A DNA stretch of 64,000 bases, from the NCBI GenBank assembly GCA_024280945.1, contig JAMXLO010000031.1, forward strand, positions 59,503-123,502, written 5' to 3'. The position numbers and the translations under genes are program-made. The notes beneath the pieces are model-generated. The model saw only the letters and a list, made by a program, of their open reading frames with translations, was not told the DNA's origin and did no database searches. Below are positions 1-12,804 of this stretch, piece by piece (within the stretch, counting starts at the first letter, position 1; each line of letters begins with the position of its first letter). This DNA comes from Acetobacteraceae bacterium. GTDB lineage: Bacteria; Pseudomonadota; Alphaproteobacteria; Acetobacterales; Acetobacteraceae.

Positions 1-5
1 CGGCA

Positions 6-563
6 ATGAAAAAGAGCACGCTGATCTACCTGAGTGTTCCCGCATCGATCGTCATTCTGGCGACCGGTGCCGCTATTTCCGCTCAGGACAAGTACACCGT
101 CAAAGTGCCAGGCGGGCTCGCGTTCTCCGAGTTCAGGGGATACGAGGATTGGGCGGTCATCGCGATCAGCGAGAACGGCGGCAAGTTCGCGGCGATCATG
201 GGGAATCCGGCGATGATCGACGCCTACAGGCAAGGCATCCCCGACAACGGCAAGCCATTCCCCGACGGCGCCAGGATGGCGAAAGTTCATTGGAACCCGA
301 AAATACAGGCGACCTACCCCGGTCAGCCGAAGGTGCCGGGTGCCCAGCATGACGTCGATTTCATGGTGAAGGACAGCAAGAGGTTTGCGGACAGCGGCGG
401 ATGGGGATGGGCTGCATTCGAGTACGACGCGGCATCCGACACATTCAGGCCCGCGACAACGGCGGACAGTCCGCCGCAGGAAAACGACGCGAAGTGCGGA
501 TTCGCATGCCACACAGTGGTGCAGAAACGCGACTACGTTTTCACAGAGTACGGAAAGAGGTAA
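6..563 (+). CDS. cytochrome P460-like secreted haem protein
   Basis: Exported 185-residue protein. Residues 1-26 form a signal peptide (short basic start, hydrophobic core, cleavage probably after the AISA region). The body has the look of the cytochrome P460 family: a GWGWAAFEY block near residue 135 and a C-terminal haem-attachment motif followed by a conserved RDYVFTEYG tail. P460-family proteins are periplasmic c-type haem proteins; some oxidise hydroxylamine, but most homologues like this one have no proven substrate. The haem motif here is C164-G-F-A-C168-H169, three residues between the cysteines rather than the usual two. Only five bases precede the ATG in the window, so its promoter and neighbours are not visible. 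Family assignment is good; function is inference. Confidence 0.8.
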   Translation: MKKSTLIYLSVPASIVILATGAAISAQDKYTVKVPGGLAFSEFRGYEDWAVIAISENGGKFAAIMGNPAMIDAYRQGIPDNGKPFPDGARMAKVHWNPKIQATYPGQPKVPGAQHDVDFMVKDSKRFADSGGWGWAAFEYDAASDTFRPATTADSPPQENDAKCGFACHTVVQKRDYVFTEYGKR

Positions 564-836
564 GTATCCGCTGGCGCGAGCTGACAACGATCGTTGGCAG
601 AGACGCCGATACGATCTGTCGATGACCAACTCCGCCTGTTTCTCTGTCCAACGAGGCGCGGCCCAAAGACGTCCGGGCCATCGCCATTCACCCCACCTCT
701 CTATCCCGACTGTGGCTTGCTGCGAGGCGAGCAGTATCGCCGTGCGTTACCTGGCAGCAGGAGAGAAGAGATATGATATGAATTGGGCGGCTGAATGACT
801 ACGCCGCCGAAGGCCGGAATCAAGGAAGGACCAATC

Positions 837-1208
837 ATGCAGATCCGCACGCTTGCCGAGGCGATCTCCCAGTACGGACGTGAGGCCTATCTTCTCACCG
901 TCGCGAAAGATGGTCCACACACCAGCAATGTCACGGTTGAGCTTCGCGGCGGCTGCATCGGCTGCACGCTTGGTGCATCCGCCGCCAGGAACATCGCGCA
1001 GGTGCCCAACGTGTCGTTGTTCTGGCCACCCACAGAGCCCGGCGGCTATGCCTTGATCGTCAATGGCACGGCTGAGAGCGAGCAGCGGTCGACGGGGGTG
1101 ACGACGGCAGAGATCACACTGACGAAATCGGTGTTGCATCGTCCAGGCGCCAGGCCCGACGACAGCGACGGGCCGTGCGCGTCCGACTGTCGCCGTCTGG
1201 CGCGGTGA
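837..1208 (+). CDS. pyridoxamine 5'-phosphate oxidase-fold protein
   Basis: A 123-residue cytosolic protein with the split-barrel FMN-binding fold typical of pyridoxamine 5'-phosphate oxidase-like proteins: residues about 14-70 read as YLLTVAKDGPHTSNVTVE then NVSLFWPP and a GTAE strand. The start at 837 is chosen because a strong purine-rich ribosome site lies at 822-830; the longer frame from 795 has none. The last 25 residues (after VLHRPGARP) are proline, aspartate and arginine rich and do not look like the family's C-terminal strand, so the end may be altered by a frameshift. FMN binding and substrate are unproven. It stands alone between P460 and the next gene. Confidence 0.7.
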   Translation: MQIRTLAEAISQYGREAYLLTVAKDGPHTSNVTVELRGGCIGCTLGASAARNIAQVPNVSLFWPPTEPGGYALIVNGTAESEQRSTGVTTAEITLTKSVLHRPGARPDDSDGPCASDCRRLAR

Positions 1209-1474
1209 CCTGTCGCACGGCAGGTGACCGGGCTGCAATCGGCTAACGTGAGGTCTCCTGACAGCGAGACGGACGCCCGGCGCTATCGTCGCAGCCGGTT
1301 ACACCCTTTCTGCCATCAGGCGAACTTCAGGTTCAGGAAACTGGCCGCTTCTCGTGTTGCAGATGTAAGCGATTCGCCGCCGCCGGAAATCATTGCGTAA
1401 TTGCCGCGCCGAACCATGCGAAGCGCGAGAGCCAGTGCCGGTCGCACTGGATATCCCTGCGCGATGGAGACGGC

Positions 1475-2134
1475 ATGATGAGATCGATGATCAGAAGGTC
1501 CCTGGACCGGGTACGCAATGGCAGGGTCCCCAGACGCGTCAGTCTCGGCGACTGGCTCGGAATCCTCGATGGCCAGCGTTCGCTGACGGAGCTCGATGAT
1601 CGCCAGTTGCGGGATATCGGCCTGACGCGCGACCAGGCGCTTGCGGCGGTTCATCGCGGCGAGCCCCCGGCGACGAGTGAGGCGACAGCCGAGCGGCGAA
1701 GCTGGCCCATGGTCCTCATCGCAGCGGTGGCGCTGTCGCTCATGTTCATGCCGGCCAGCAATGCGGCCGGTTCGGCCGGTCGCGAGCTGCCTTCTGTCGC
1801 TGATCTGCCGCCAGGCACGGTCAAGGTGTCGCCGCCGGTCCCAGGAATGGGCGAACACTGGGCGAACCCGAAGGATCTGCCGCTCGGGCCGATCTATTGC
1901 GTCATGGGCGGCAAGGTGATCTGCGCGGAATTCATGATCCAGCACCAGGCCTTCATCGACGGCAAATCGTTCGAGCGGCTGCGGCTGGGCATGAAGGGCA
2001 CGCTGCCGCCGGTGGACCACCTCGAGGTGACCTATATGCCGCACGGCCACGAGGGCTTCGAGGTGCCGCACTACGACCTGCACATGTACTTCGTACCACC
2101 GGAGGCACGCTTTCCATCCGAGGCGGAACGTTAA
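1475..2134 (+). CDS. DUF1127-like N-terminus fused to secreted TTHB210/DUF5602-like domain
   Basis: 219 residues in three parts. Residues 25-60 carry the DUF1127 (YjiS) signature LTELDDRQLRDIGLTRDQA, normally a stand-alone small cytosolic protein. Residues 79-98 form a hydrophobic segment ending in an alanine signal-peptidase-like site. Residues 100-219 resemble the secreted TTHB210/DUF5602-like domain, with a histidine-rich stretch YMPHGHEGFEVPHYDLHMYF suggestive of metal binding. An internal ATG at 1709 would start exactly at the hydrophobic segment and give a normal secreted protein, so the upstream DUF1127 part may be a read-through fusion or a membrane-anchored cytosolic tail. A ribosome site (GGAGA, 1466-1470) supports the 1475/1478 start. 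Function unknown. Confidence 0.7.
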   Translation: MMRSMIRRSLDRVRNGRVPRRVSLGDWLGILDGQRSLTELDDRQLRDIGLTRDQALAAVHRGEPPATSEATAERRSWPMVLIAAVALSLMFMPASNAAGSAGRELPSVADLPPGTVKVSPPVPGMGEHWANPKDLPLGPIYCVMGGKVICAEFMIQHQAFIDGKSFERLRLGMKGTLPPVDHLEVTYMPHGHEGFEVPHYDLHMYFVPPEARFPSEAER

Positions 2135-2277
2135 TGCCGCCTGTCACGACCACCTGAAGGCGTCGGTCTCATCTGGAAGGAACCCGATGAACGACGCCTC
2201 GCCGCCAATCGAGTCCGCTCGATCACGGAAAATATTCCTTGACGCGAGCCGCCGCGTCATGATCTTATTCCGGCACA

Positions 2278-2877
2278 ATGGCGGCGCTCCTCGATCTTGT
2301 CCGCAAGCTCATCGACTACGGCAAGGAACTTGCCGCAACGCTCCACCAGCGCGCCGCCGACAACCCCTACTTCGCCCCATTCAACTTCGGCACCAACGAC
2401 CTCGCACTGGTCCTTGCGCGCATCAACCGTGGCCTGCAGCGCGCCGCGGCGTTGGAGGAAAGGCTGCTCCGCGGAGTTGCTCGGGCTCGCCCCGATCATC
2501 GCGGCCGTCCCGAGCGACAGCGCGCCCCCGCCACTGCCGCACCGCGGTGCAGGCCGCGTCCCCTCCGTCCGGCTGCCCCGGATGCGGATCCATCTCTCGT
2601 CCGCATGCCGACAGTCGAGCAGATCGCCGCGGAAGTGCGCCGCCGGCCGATCGGCGCCGTCATCGCCGACATCTGCCGCGACCTCCGCATTCTTCCCAGC
2701 CATCCGCTATGGCGGGACATCCAGAACGCCATCAACAAGCATGGCGGCAGCTACGTCCGCCTGCTGAAGGATCTGCTCAGGCGGAACTATCAGCTCGCGG
2801 CCGAACTCGTGGCGCCACACGACCCACCGTGTGCGTCCCTGCCATCGCCGGCACCTTCCTGCACTGGCCCACCCTGA
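2278..2877 (+). CDS. hypothetical protein, two conserved-looking blocks and a Pro/Arg linker
   Basis: A 199-residue protein of unknown function. Residues 1-63 look globular and helical (LLDLVRKLIDYGKELAATL, then an NPYFAPFNFGTND segment). Residues 64-108 are a proline/arginine-rich linker. Residues 109-175 form a second block (VEQIAAEVRRRPIGAVIAD, then CRDL and a SHPLWRD motif). The tail is proline rich. No signal peptide or membrane segment is evident. The ATG at 2278 has no strong ribosome site. The linker reads poorly in all frames, so a compensated frameshift there is possible. I recall similar C-terminal blocks in Acetobacteraceae hypothetical proteins but cannot assign a role. Confidence 0.55.
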   Translation: MAALLDLVRKLIDYGKELAATLHQRAADNPYFAPFNFGTNDLALVLARINRGLQRAAALEERLLRGVARARPDHRGRPERQRAPATAAPRCRPRPLRPAAPDADPSLVRMPTVEQIAAEVRRRPIGAVIADICRDLRILPSHPLWRDIQNAINKHGGSYVRLLKDLLRRNYQLAAELVAPHDPPCASLPSPAPSCTGPP

Positions 2878-2942
2878 CGTCGTGTCATTGCAAGCACCCC
2901 GCGAAAAGCGGCGGACGCGGCAATCCCCGCGCCCCCGTGCCC

Positions 2943-3704
2943 CTACATCTTCTTCCCGATCGTCCACCCCCCATCCACCGTCAGCACCGCCCCGGTGACG
3001 AATCCGTTCGCTTCGTCCGCCAGGAACAGGATCGCGCGCGCGATCTCCTGCGGCTCCGCCCAGCGGCCCAGTGCATGGATATCGCGGATCGCCTGCGCAT
3101 AGGCGGGATCCTGAAAGTACCGCTCGGTCAGCGGCGTGCGCACCACCCCCGGTGCGACCGCGTTGACGCGGATGCCGCGCTCGCCAAGCTCCAGCGCCAT
3201 CTCGCGCGTCAGTCCGACCACGCCATGCTTCGAGGCGGTGTAGGCCGCGCGGTTCGGTGCCGCCATCAGCCCCAGCGTCGAGGCAAGGTTGACGATCTGT
3301 CCCGTCTTGCCCTGCTGCACCAGGCGGCGCGCGAACGCCTGGCTGGTCAGGAACGTGCCCGACAGGTTTACGTCGATCACCCGCCGCCACTCCTCGAACG
3401 ACAGATCGAGCACGCTGACGATCTCGCGAATGCCGGCCGAGTTCACCAGCACATCGATGCGCCCAAGTGAGGTCTCCGCCGCCGCAATGAAACCCGCGAC
3501 AGACCCCGGCTGCGTGACATCGACACGGAACGCATGCGCCTCGCCCTTCTGGCGTCGGATCTCGGCAACCGTCAGTTCGGCGCGCTCATGATCCAGATCG
3601 CCCACGGCGACACGCGCGCCCTCGGCTGCCGCCGCATAGCACACCTGCTGTCCGATGCCGCTGCCACCCCCGGTCACCAGGAAACCTCGATCGCGAAACT
3701 GCAT
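2943..3704 (-). CDS. SDR family oxidoreductase
   Basis: A 253-residue classical short-chain dehydrogenase. The Rossmann motif TGGGSGIG lies at residues 10-17, an acidic residue after the second strand (VGDLD) suggests NAD preference, the NSAG motif is near residue 86, and the catalytic Ser-Tyr-Lys set is seen in NLAST then YTASK around 140-157. The C-terminus has the usual ALFLADEANG-to-VDGGWT ending. Start at 3704 is preferred to the upstream frame start because GGAGGG lies seven bases before it. It is transcribed divergently from a second SDR gene with only about 75 bp between their starts, suggesting a shared regulatory region and related substrates. Substrate unknown. Confidence 0.88.
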   Translation of the reverse strand: MQFRDRGFLVTGGGSGIGQQVCYAAAAEGARVAVGDLDHERAELTVAEIRRQKGEAHAFRVDVTQPGSVAGFIAAAETSLGRIDVLVNSAGIREIVSVLDLSFEEWRRVIDVNLSGTFLTSQAFARRLVQQGKTGQIVNLASTLGLMAAPNRAAYTASKHGVVGLTREMALELGERGIRVNAVAPGVVRTPLTERYFQDPAYAQAIRDIHALGRWAEPQEIARAILFLADEANGFVTGAVLTVDGGWTIGKKM

Positions 3705-3778
3705 CTTCGCCCTCCGCTTTCGTCGCTCAGCCGAGCATGGCAACGTCGATCACGACGCATCAAGGGGAGGACATCGTC

Positions 3779-4522
3779 ATGCGGCTCGCAGGCAAGGTCG
3801 CGATCATTTCCGGTGCTGCATCCGGCATGGGCGCGGCGACCGCTCGGCTGTTCGCACACGAAGGTGCGAAGGTGGTGATCGCGGATGTACTGGAACATGA
3901 GGGCAGGCAGGTCGCCGAGGCGATCGGCGTGGCTGCACGCTTCGAAAAACTCGATGTCACGGACGAAGACAACTGGGCTGCTGTCGTCGCCGCCACCACC
4001 CGCGCCTTCGGCAAGTTGGACGTGCTGGTGAACAACGCCGGCATATCCGGCAGCGCCGAGCAGGATTTCTACAGCACCGACGCATGGCACCGCATCATGG
4101 CGGTCAACGCCACCGGCGTGTTCTTCGGCATCAAGCACGCGATCCCCGCCATCAAGCACGCCGGCGGCGGTTCCATCGTCAACCTGTCATCGATCGCCGC
4201 CATCATCGGCAGCGAGCACGTGCACATGGCGTACAACGCCTCGAAGGCCGCAGTGCGGCTGATGACCAAGTCCGTCGCGGTACAGCACGCCACGGATGGT
4301 ATCAGATGCAACTCAGTGCATCCGGGCATCATGCCGCCGATGCGCACCTCCGGCCGTACCGCCGATCCTGCCATCCGCGCCGAACGGATGCGTGTCATCC
4401 CGATGCGGCGGCCGGGCAGAGTCGAGGAAGTGGCCAACGCCATCCTGTTCCTCGCCTCGGACGAGGCCAGCTACATCACCGGCTCCGAGATCCATGTGGA
4501 CGGCGGCGCCATCGCGATCTGA
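3779..4522 (+). CDS. SDR family oxidoreductase (3-alpha/20-beta-HSD-like)
   Basis: A 247-residue classical SDR. SGAASGMG at residues 11-18 binds the cofactor, VIADV gives an acidic selector for NAD, NNAG follows near 87, and NLSSIAA with YNASKAA supplies Ser, Tyr and Lys. The overall pattern resembles 3-alpha/20-beta-hydroxysteroid dehydrogenase-type or cyclohexanol dehydrogenase-type SDRs that reduce or oxidise secondary alcohols. The start at 3779 is set by GGGGAGG at 3764-3770; the longer frame from 3737 would overlap the divergent SDR gene. The real substrate cannot be read from the sequence. Confidence 0.88.
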   Translation: MRLAGKVAIISGAASGMGAATARLFAHEGAKVVIADVLEHEGRQVAEAIGVAARFEKLDVTDEDNWAAVVAATTRAFGKLDVLVNNAGISGSAEQDFYSTDAWHRIMAVNATGVFFGIKHAIPAIKHAGGGSIVNLSSIAAIIGSEHVHMAYNASKAAVRLMTKSVAVQHATDGIRCNSVHPGIMPPMRTSGRTADPAIRAERMRVIPMRRPGRVEEVANAILFLASDEASYITGSEIHVDGGAIAI

Positions 4523-4616
4523 TGGCATAGCGCCTCTCGCAAGGCTCCAGGCGCTTTCCTGGACATCTGCGCGCGGGTGACGCATCGTGCTGATACAGGG
4601 GGGCTGGAGAGCGACG

Positions 4617-7928
<3,312 letters not shown>

Positions 7929-7942
7929 CCGCCTCAGCGTGC

Positions 7943-8461
7943 TTACGGATCGACGCACCCCGCCCCAGCTTGCGGGTAGTCCGTCCACCCATGGCTGGCA
8001 GCATACGCAACCCAGCGCCGGTGATCCGCCACCGACAGCACCATGGTCGGACATGCGACATTGAATGCCTTCAGGCCGACGACACCGAGTAATGGCCGAT
8101 CAGGCCTGAAGCAGCCCGGGCCGGCCTCCGGGTAGTTGGGCCAGCCATACTGCGCGGCGGATGCAGTCCAGTAGGTGCGATCCTCCGCCGCCATGTTGGC
8201 GTCCATGCAGGCCACGGGAAACATGCGCACCCGCGTGATGATGCTGTCATCAGGCGCCTGTGCGGCGATCTGGTCTGCCGTGAGGAACAGTCGCATCACG
8301 CAGTAGCCGATCTGGTCGGCGAGGAACGCTGGGCTGATCATCACCCCGATCATCAGCAACGCCCGCCCGCGCTGCGACAGCCGAGGCCAACGCAGCTTCG
8401 GCCTCGCCAAGCGCGGGATGCGGATTTCGGAACCTGGCAGGACCGTGCTTGCATATGCCAT
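7943..8461 (-). CDS. hypothetical membrane-anchored protein with an internal repeat
   Basis: A 172-residue protein of unknown function. A basic N-terminal segment (residues 1-32) is followed by one hydrophobic stretch at about 35-58, consistent with an N-in membrane anchor. The outer part carries two copies of a short motif: YWTASAAQYGWPNYPEAGPGC near residues 97-117 and RWVAYAASHGWTDYPQAGAGC near 148-168. The repeated Trp, Tyr-Pro, Gly and Cys positions suggest a duplicated structural unit, and the paired cysteines could form a disulfide outside the cytoplasm. It is convergent with the cyclase gene, 14 bp away. No known family recognised. Confidence 0.6.
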   Translation of the reverse strand: MAYASTVLPGSEIRIPRLARPKLRWPRLSQRGRALLMIGVMISPAFLADQIGYCVMRLFLTADQIAAQAPDDSIITRVRMFPVACMDANMAAEDRTYWTASAAQYGWPNYPEAGPGCFRPDRPLLGVVGLKAFNVACPTMVLSVADHRRWVAYAASHGWTDYPQAGAGCVDP

Positions 8462-8579
8462 TGCGACCTCCCCGCGCGGGGAGCCGCTCGCTCACCGCTG
8501 CAGCCGTCCAGTCACCGCTGGTGTCTTCACCAGTGCGGCCGGATTACAGCCTGCGCAGCACTGGAAAGGCAAGAGGACG

Positions 8580-8999
8580 TCAGCGCCGATACGGCAGCGG
8601 CAACAGCTCGCGGATCGGCATTTTGCGCAGCCCCTGCGGGCCGTGCACGATCACCAGAGCATCGGGGCAATGGTCCAGGAACAACTCCCGGCAGCCGCCG
8701 CAAGGTGGAACCACCGCCAGTTCCCGGTCCAGCTCATCCGGCTTCGGATGACGCACCGCGACGATGGCGTCGATGCCATCGCATCCCTCCAGCACGGCGC
8801 GACCGAGTGCCACGGCCTCGGCGCAGACGGCCAGCCGTCCCACCGTCGTGCCGAGATGCAGGCCGGTCCAGACACGCCCGTCCCGTCCACGTATGGCGGC
8901 GGCCACCGTGTGCCAGAACAGCTTGTAGTGCTGTGCCAGTACGTCGTGCGCGGCAGTGACCAGCGCATGGTCAGAGGTAGTCAGGGAAAAGCCGGCCAT
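8580..8999 (-). CDS. cytidine deaminase-like protein
   Basis: A 139-residue protein of the cytidine deaminase fold. The zinc and proton-shuttle motif C59-A-E61 and the second zinc motif P99-C100-G-G-C103 are intact, with spacing normal for small homotetrameric cytidine or blasticidin-S deaminases. It therefore probably hydrolyses an amino-pyrimidine nucleoside, but the substrate-binding residues are not typical enough to decide between cytidine and a related compound. It lies downstream of recA on the same strand, with about 80 bp and a hairpin between them, so it may be transcribed separately. Confidence 0.8.
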   Translation of the reverse strand: MAGFSLTTSDHALVTAAHDVLAQHYKLFWHTVAAAIRGRDGRVWTGLHLGTTVGRLAVCAEAVALGRAVLEGCDGIDAIVAVRHPKPDELDRELAVVPPCGGCRELFLDHCPDALVIVHGPQGLRKMPIRELLPLPYRR

Positions 9000-9055
9000 T
9001 GCTCACGCAGAGACGTTGCAGGTCGGCCAATGTGCCGTCAGCGTCCGCTTCGCTC

Positions 9056-9081
9056 AAGCAGCACGGCCTCAGCCGTTCTGC

Positions 9082-9083
<2 letters not shown>
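9056..9083 (-). terminator. hairpin at the recA 3' end
   Basis: A strong inverted repeat (arms AAGCAG-ACGGC and GCCGT-GCTGCTT, small TGAG loop) begins at the recA stop codon. It has no clear T-tract afterwards, so it may be an intrinsic terminator of the weak GC-rich type or only an mRNA-stabilising hairpin. Confidence 0.45.
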
Positions 9084-10122
<1,039 letters not shown>

Positions 10123-10265
10123 GGGGGGCTCCTCATTCTGCCGTTTGCTGCGCGCTTGCAGCCGGATGACGTTGCCTCGGTCCGCGTTAACAACTTGCAT
10201 ACGATCTTCCCAGGCACCGATTCGCGCCCGGGAAATTGTATGTACAATCAGCCCGATCGTGACAA

Positions 10266-10280
10266 GAACATAGTGCGAAC
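10266..10280 (-). promoter_or_regulatory. alphaproteobacterial SOS (LexA) box upstream of recA
   Basis: On the minus strand the site reads GTTC-N7-GTTC, an exact match to the LexA box of Alphaproteobacteria. It lies 143 bp upstream of the recA start. Just downstream are a -35-like TTGTCA and A/T-rich -10-like hexamers (TACATA or TACAAT), so LexA would sit over or against the promoter. Confidence 0.8.
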
Positions 10281-10344
10281 AAGGGCTCGGCACATCAAGC
10301 CACCATCAGCGATACACGCCACACCGATTCCGGCAATATCGGCG

Positions 10345-11433
10345 TTAGCGCCCTGGGGCAGAAGTGGCTGGCTCCGCCGCCAACGGCCGCCGCGCCAGCC
10401 GCCATACGTAAGCAATGATCTCCGCCACTGCCTGATAGTGCTCGGCTGGGATATCGGCATCCACCTCCACCCGGTACAGCGCCCGTGCCAGCGGTGGATT
10501 GGTCACCACGGGGACGCGGTTCTCTTCCGCTGCCTCGCGGATACGCGCCGCCAGCGAGTCCACCCCCTTGGCCACCACCCGAGGCGCCGAATGTTTCGTC
10601 CGGTCATAGGCGAGCGCCACCGCGTAGTGGGTCGGATTGGTGACCACGACGGTTGCCTTGGGCACTGCCGCCAACATCCGTCTCCTGGCACGCAGGGTGC
10701 GGATTTGTCGCAGGCGCGCCCGCAGTCGTGGGTCGCCTTCTGTCTCCTTCTGCTCCTCCAGTATGTCGTGACGGCTCATTCGCAGGTTGCGGCCGTGGCG
10801 AAAGACGACCCAGAAGTAATCCAGTGCCGCGATGCCTGCCTGTGCCGCCAGCACCACCAGCACAATGTGCAACATCGGGCTGGCCGCGCGACCGAGGATC
10901 TGGCTGGGTTCGCCCAACGGAGCCGACAGCAACCCAGGAAGATCGGCCAGCAGGACGCGCCACAGTACCAGTCCGAGAACGGCGACCTTGGCAAGTGACT
11001 TCGCTGCCTCAATCGCACTTTCCGGGCCGAATATCCGGCGCAGCCCGGCGCGCGGGCTGATGCGCGAAAGGTTCGGTCGCAAGCCCCGGAAACTGAGCAG
11101 AAAGCGTGTCTGCAATAGCACCGCGGCGACGCCAGCGATCAGTGCCGCCAGTACGAACGGAGCCGTGGCCCACGCCCCGGCCTCGACCGCCAATCGTGCC
11201 ACCGGTGTGCCGGCGTTGAGCGTGTGCGCGCGCGCCAGGAAGATGCTGAGGCGCAGCGTCAGATCGTGCACAGTCTGCGGGCCGGCGATGATCAATGTCA
11301 GAGCGATGGCGCCGAGGCCGGCGAACGTGGTCAGTTCGCGGGAAACCGGGACCTGGCCCTCCTCGCGCGCTTTCTGCAGCCGCCGCGGTGTTGCGGCTTC
11401 TGTGCGGTCTTCCTGTGGCGACGGATCCGACAC
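10345..11433 (-). CDS. flhB: flagellar export switch protein FlhB
   Basis: FlhB, 362 residues, an inner-membrane component of the flagellar type III export gate that switches substrate class from rod/hook to filament. The N-terminus has the typical DRTEAATPRRLQKAREEGQVP signature, four membrane spans follow (about residues 36-56, 88-108, 148-168, 186-208), and the cytosolic domain carries the autocleavage motif N266-P-T-H269. It is the last gene of the leftward operon, six bases after fliR. The NPTH motif and context make this flagellar rather than virulence-type secretion. Confidence 0.96.
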   Translation of the reverse strand: MSDPSPQEDRTEAATPRRLQKAREEGQVPVSRELTTFAGLGAIALTLIIAGPQTVHDLTLRLSIFLARAHTLNAGTPVARLAVEAGAWATAPFVLAALIAGVAAVLLQTRFLLSFRGLRPNLSRISPRAGLRRIFGPESAIEAAKSLAKVAVLGLVLWRVLLADLPGLLSAPLGEPSQILGRAASPMLHIVLVVLAAQAGIAALDYFWVVFRHGRNLRMSRHDILEEQKETEGDPRLRARLRQIRTLRARRRMLAAVPKATVVVTNPTHYAVALAYDRTKHSAPRVVAKGVDSLAARIREAAEENRVPVVTNPPLARALYRVEVDADIPAEHYQAVAEIIAYVWRLARRPLAAEPATSAPGR

Positions 11434-11439
11434 GCTCGC

Positions 11440-12219
11440 CTACAGCCCTGGGAGGGCGCGGAAGGCAGTACGGGCCGCCTCTCCCCATGCCGACATCAGC
11501 GCACTCGCCAGCACGGCGAGCAGCAACATGCTGCCCACAAGCTGGGCCGGCATGGCGATGAAATACACCTGCAGACGCGGCACGAGGCGCGCAAGAAGGC
11601 CTGTCGCCACATGCCATACGATGCTGGCCAGGATGAACGGCGAGGCGAGTTGCAGCGCGACGCCAAACGCCGCGGTCACAGCGCGCATGGCGGTCTCGGC
11701 ACCGTCGGCCGCAGGCAGCATCGCACCGGCGGGAACGACCGCGTAGCTGCCGGCCAGAGCCGCCAAGGGCAGCGCATACAGTCCGCTGGCCAGGACGAAA
11801 AGCGGTGCTGCAATCGCCAACAGGCTGGAGATCGGTGTGGCCTGGCTGCCCAGCACAGGGTCAGGCTGCAGCACATTGGCGATGCCCATCATGTAACCGA
11901 TGAATTGCCCGGCGATCGGCAGCGCCAGCACCATCATCCGCGCCAGCCAGCCGAGCCAGAGGCCGGTAACGAGTTCGGCAGCGATCATTGCTGCCGCTTG
12001 CACGCTTGCTTCGGGCGTTGCGGGTATTGACGGCGCGATGCCCGACAGCAGCAGCGCCGTGACGGCGACTGCGAGCCCGACCCGCAGGATCGTCGGCGGC
12101 TCTGACTCGCCCAGTCCAGGCAGCAGCGCCACCGCTCCACCCACTCGCGCCATCACCAGCACAAAACCGAACGCCCACGCGGGCAGCGTGGCGAGGAGTG
12201 CGGCGGCATCGCCACTCAT
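11440..12219 (-). CDS. fliR: flagellar biosynthetic protein FliR
   Basis: FliR, 259 residues, an integral membrane protein of the FliPQR export gate through which rod, hook and filament subunits leave the cytoplasm. About six hydrophobic segments are visible, with the conserved early FVLVMARVGGAVALLPGLGE region and a QFIGYMMG loop typical of the family. Its ATG overlaps the fliQ stop codon by four bases, indicating translational coupling in the order fliQ-fliR-flhB. Confidence 0.94.
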   Translation of the reverse strand: MSGDAAALLATLPAWAFGFVLVMARVGGAVALLPGLGESEPPTILRVGLAVAVTALLLSGIAPSIPATPEASVQAAAMIAAELVTGLWLGWLARMMVLALPIAGQFIGYMMGIANVLQPDPVLGSQATPISSLLAIAAPLFVLASGLYALPLAALAGSYAVVPAGAMLPAADGAETAMRAVTAAFGVALQLASPFILASIVWHVATGLLARLVPRLQVYFIAMPAQLVGSMLLLAVLASALMSAWGEAARTAFRALPGL

Positions 12220-12488
12220 GACCCGCCGACAGCAACCAGCCGGTCCAGCAGCACGTGTGTATAGCTGCTCAGTGTCGCAACCATGAACGGACCGAGCAGA
12301 GCGAGCGTAGCGCCGAGTGCCAGGACCTTTGGCACGAAGGCAAGGGTCGCTTCATTGATCTGAGTGATCGCCTGGATCAGCGCGACGAGTAGCCCGACGA
12401 CCAATGTCGCCAGCAGCGGCGGCCCTCCCAGCTTGAGCATCACCAGCATGCCGTCGCGCAGGAGCATGGCAATATCAGCGTCGTTCAT
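12216..12488 (-). CDS. fliQ: flagellar biosynthetic protein FliQ
   Basis: FliQ, 90 residues, two long membrane helices (about 18-40 and 50-72) separated by the conserved QAITQINEATLAFVPK loop. It is a small subunit of the FliPQR export channel. Length and motif are typical. It follows fliE after ten bases and overlaps fliR by four. Confidence 0.94.
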   Translation of the reverse strand: MNDADIAMLLRDGMLVMLKLGGPPLLATLVVGLLVALIQAITQINEATLAFVPKVLALGATLALLGPFMVATLSSYTHVLLDRLVAVGGS

Positions 12489-12498
12489 GACGCAGCGC

Positions 12499-12804
12499 CT
12501 AAATCGGCATCTTCATGATGTCCTGATACGCCTGTACGACCCGGTCGCGGACTGTCGTCGCGGTCTGCAATGTCAGCTGCGCGCGTGCCAATGCGGTGAC
12601 AACCTCGGTCAGGTTACCGCCACCGTTCAACGCTTCCGTGACCTTGGCGTCGGTTGCGTGGAAGGTGTCCACCGCGCCCTGCATCGCACGCTCTAGCGTG
12701 GCGCCGAAGCCGCCCTGTGCGTTGCCCACCTCGCCACGGTCTACCCGGCTATATGCCGCGGCGGCGGATGAAGGGGTGACGACGATGGTCGGGATGTCGC
12801 TCAT
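12499..12804 (-). CDS. fliE: flagellar hook-basal body protein FliE
   Basis: FliE, 101 residues, links the MS ring to the proximal rod and is among the first substrates exported. The C-terminal half has the family pattern VTALARAQLTLQTATTVRDRVVQAYQDIMKMPI. The N-terminal part is variable. Its start codon overlaps the flgC stop by four bases, so the two rod genes are co-translated. Confidence 0.92.
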   Translation of the reverse strand: MSDIPTIVVTPSSAAAAYSRVDRGEVGNAQGGFGATLERAMQGAVDTFHATDAKVTEALNGGGNLTEVVTALARAQLTLQTATTVRDRVVQAYQDIMKMPI

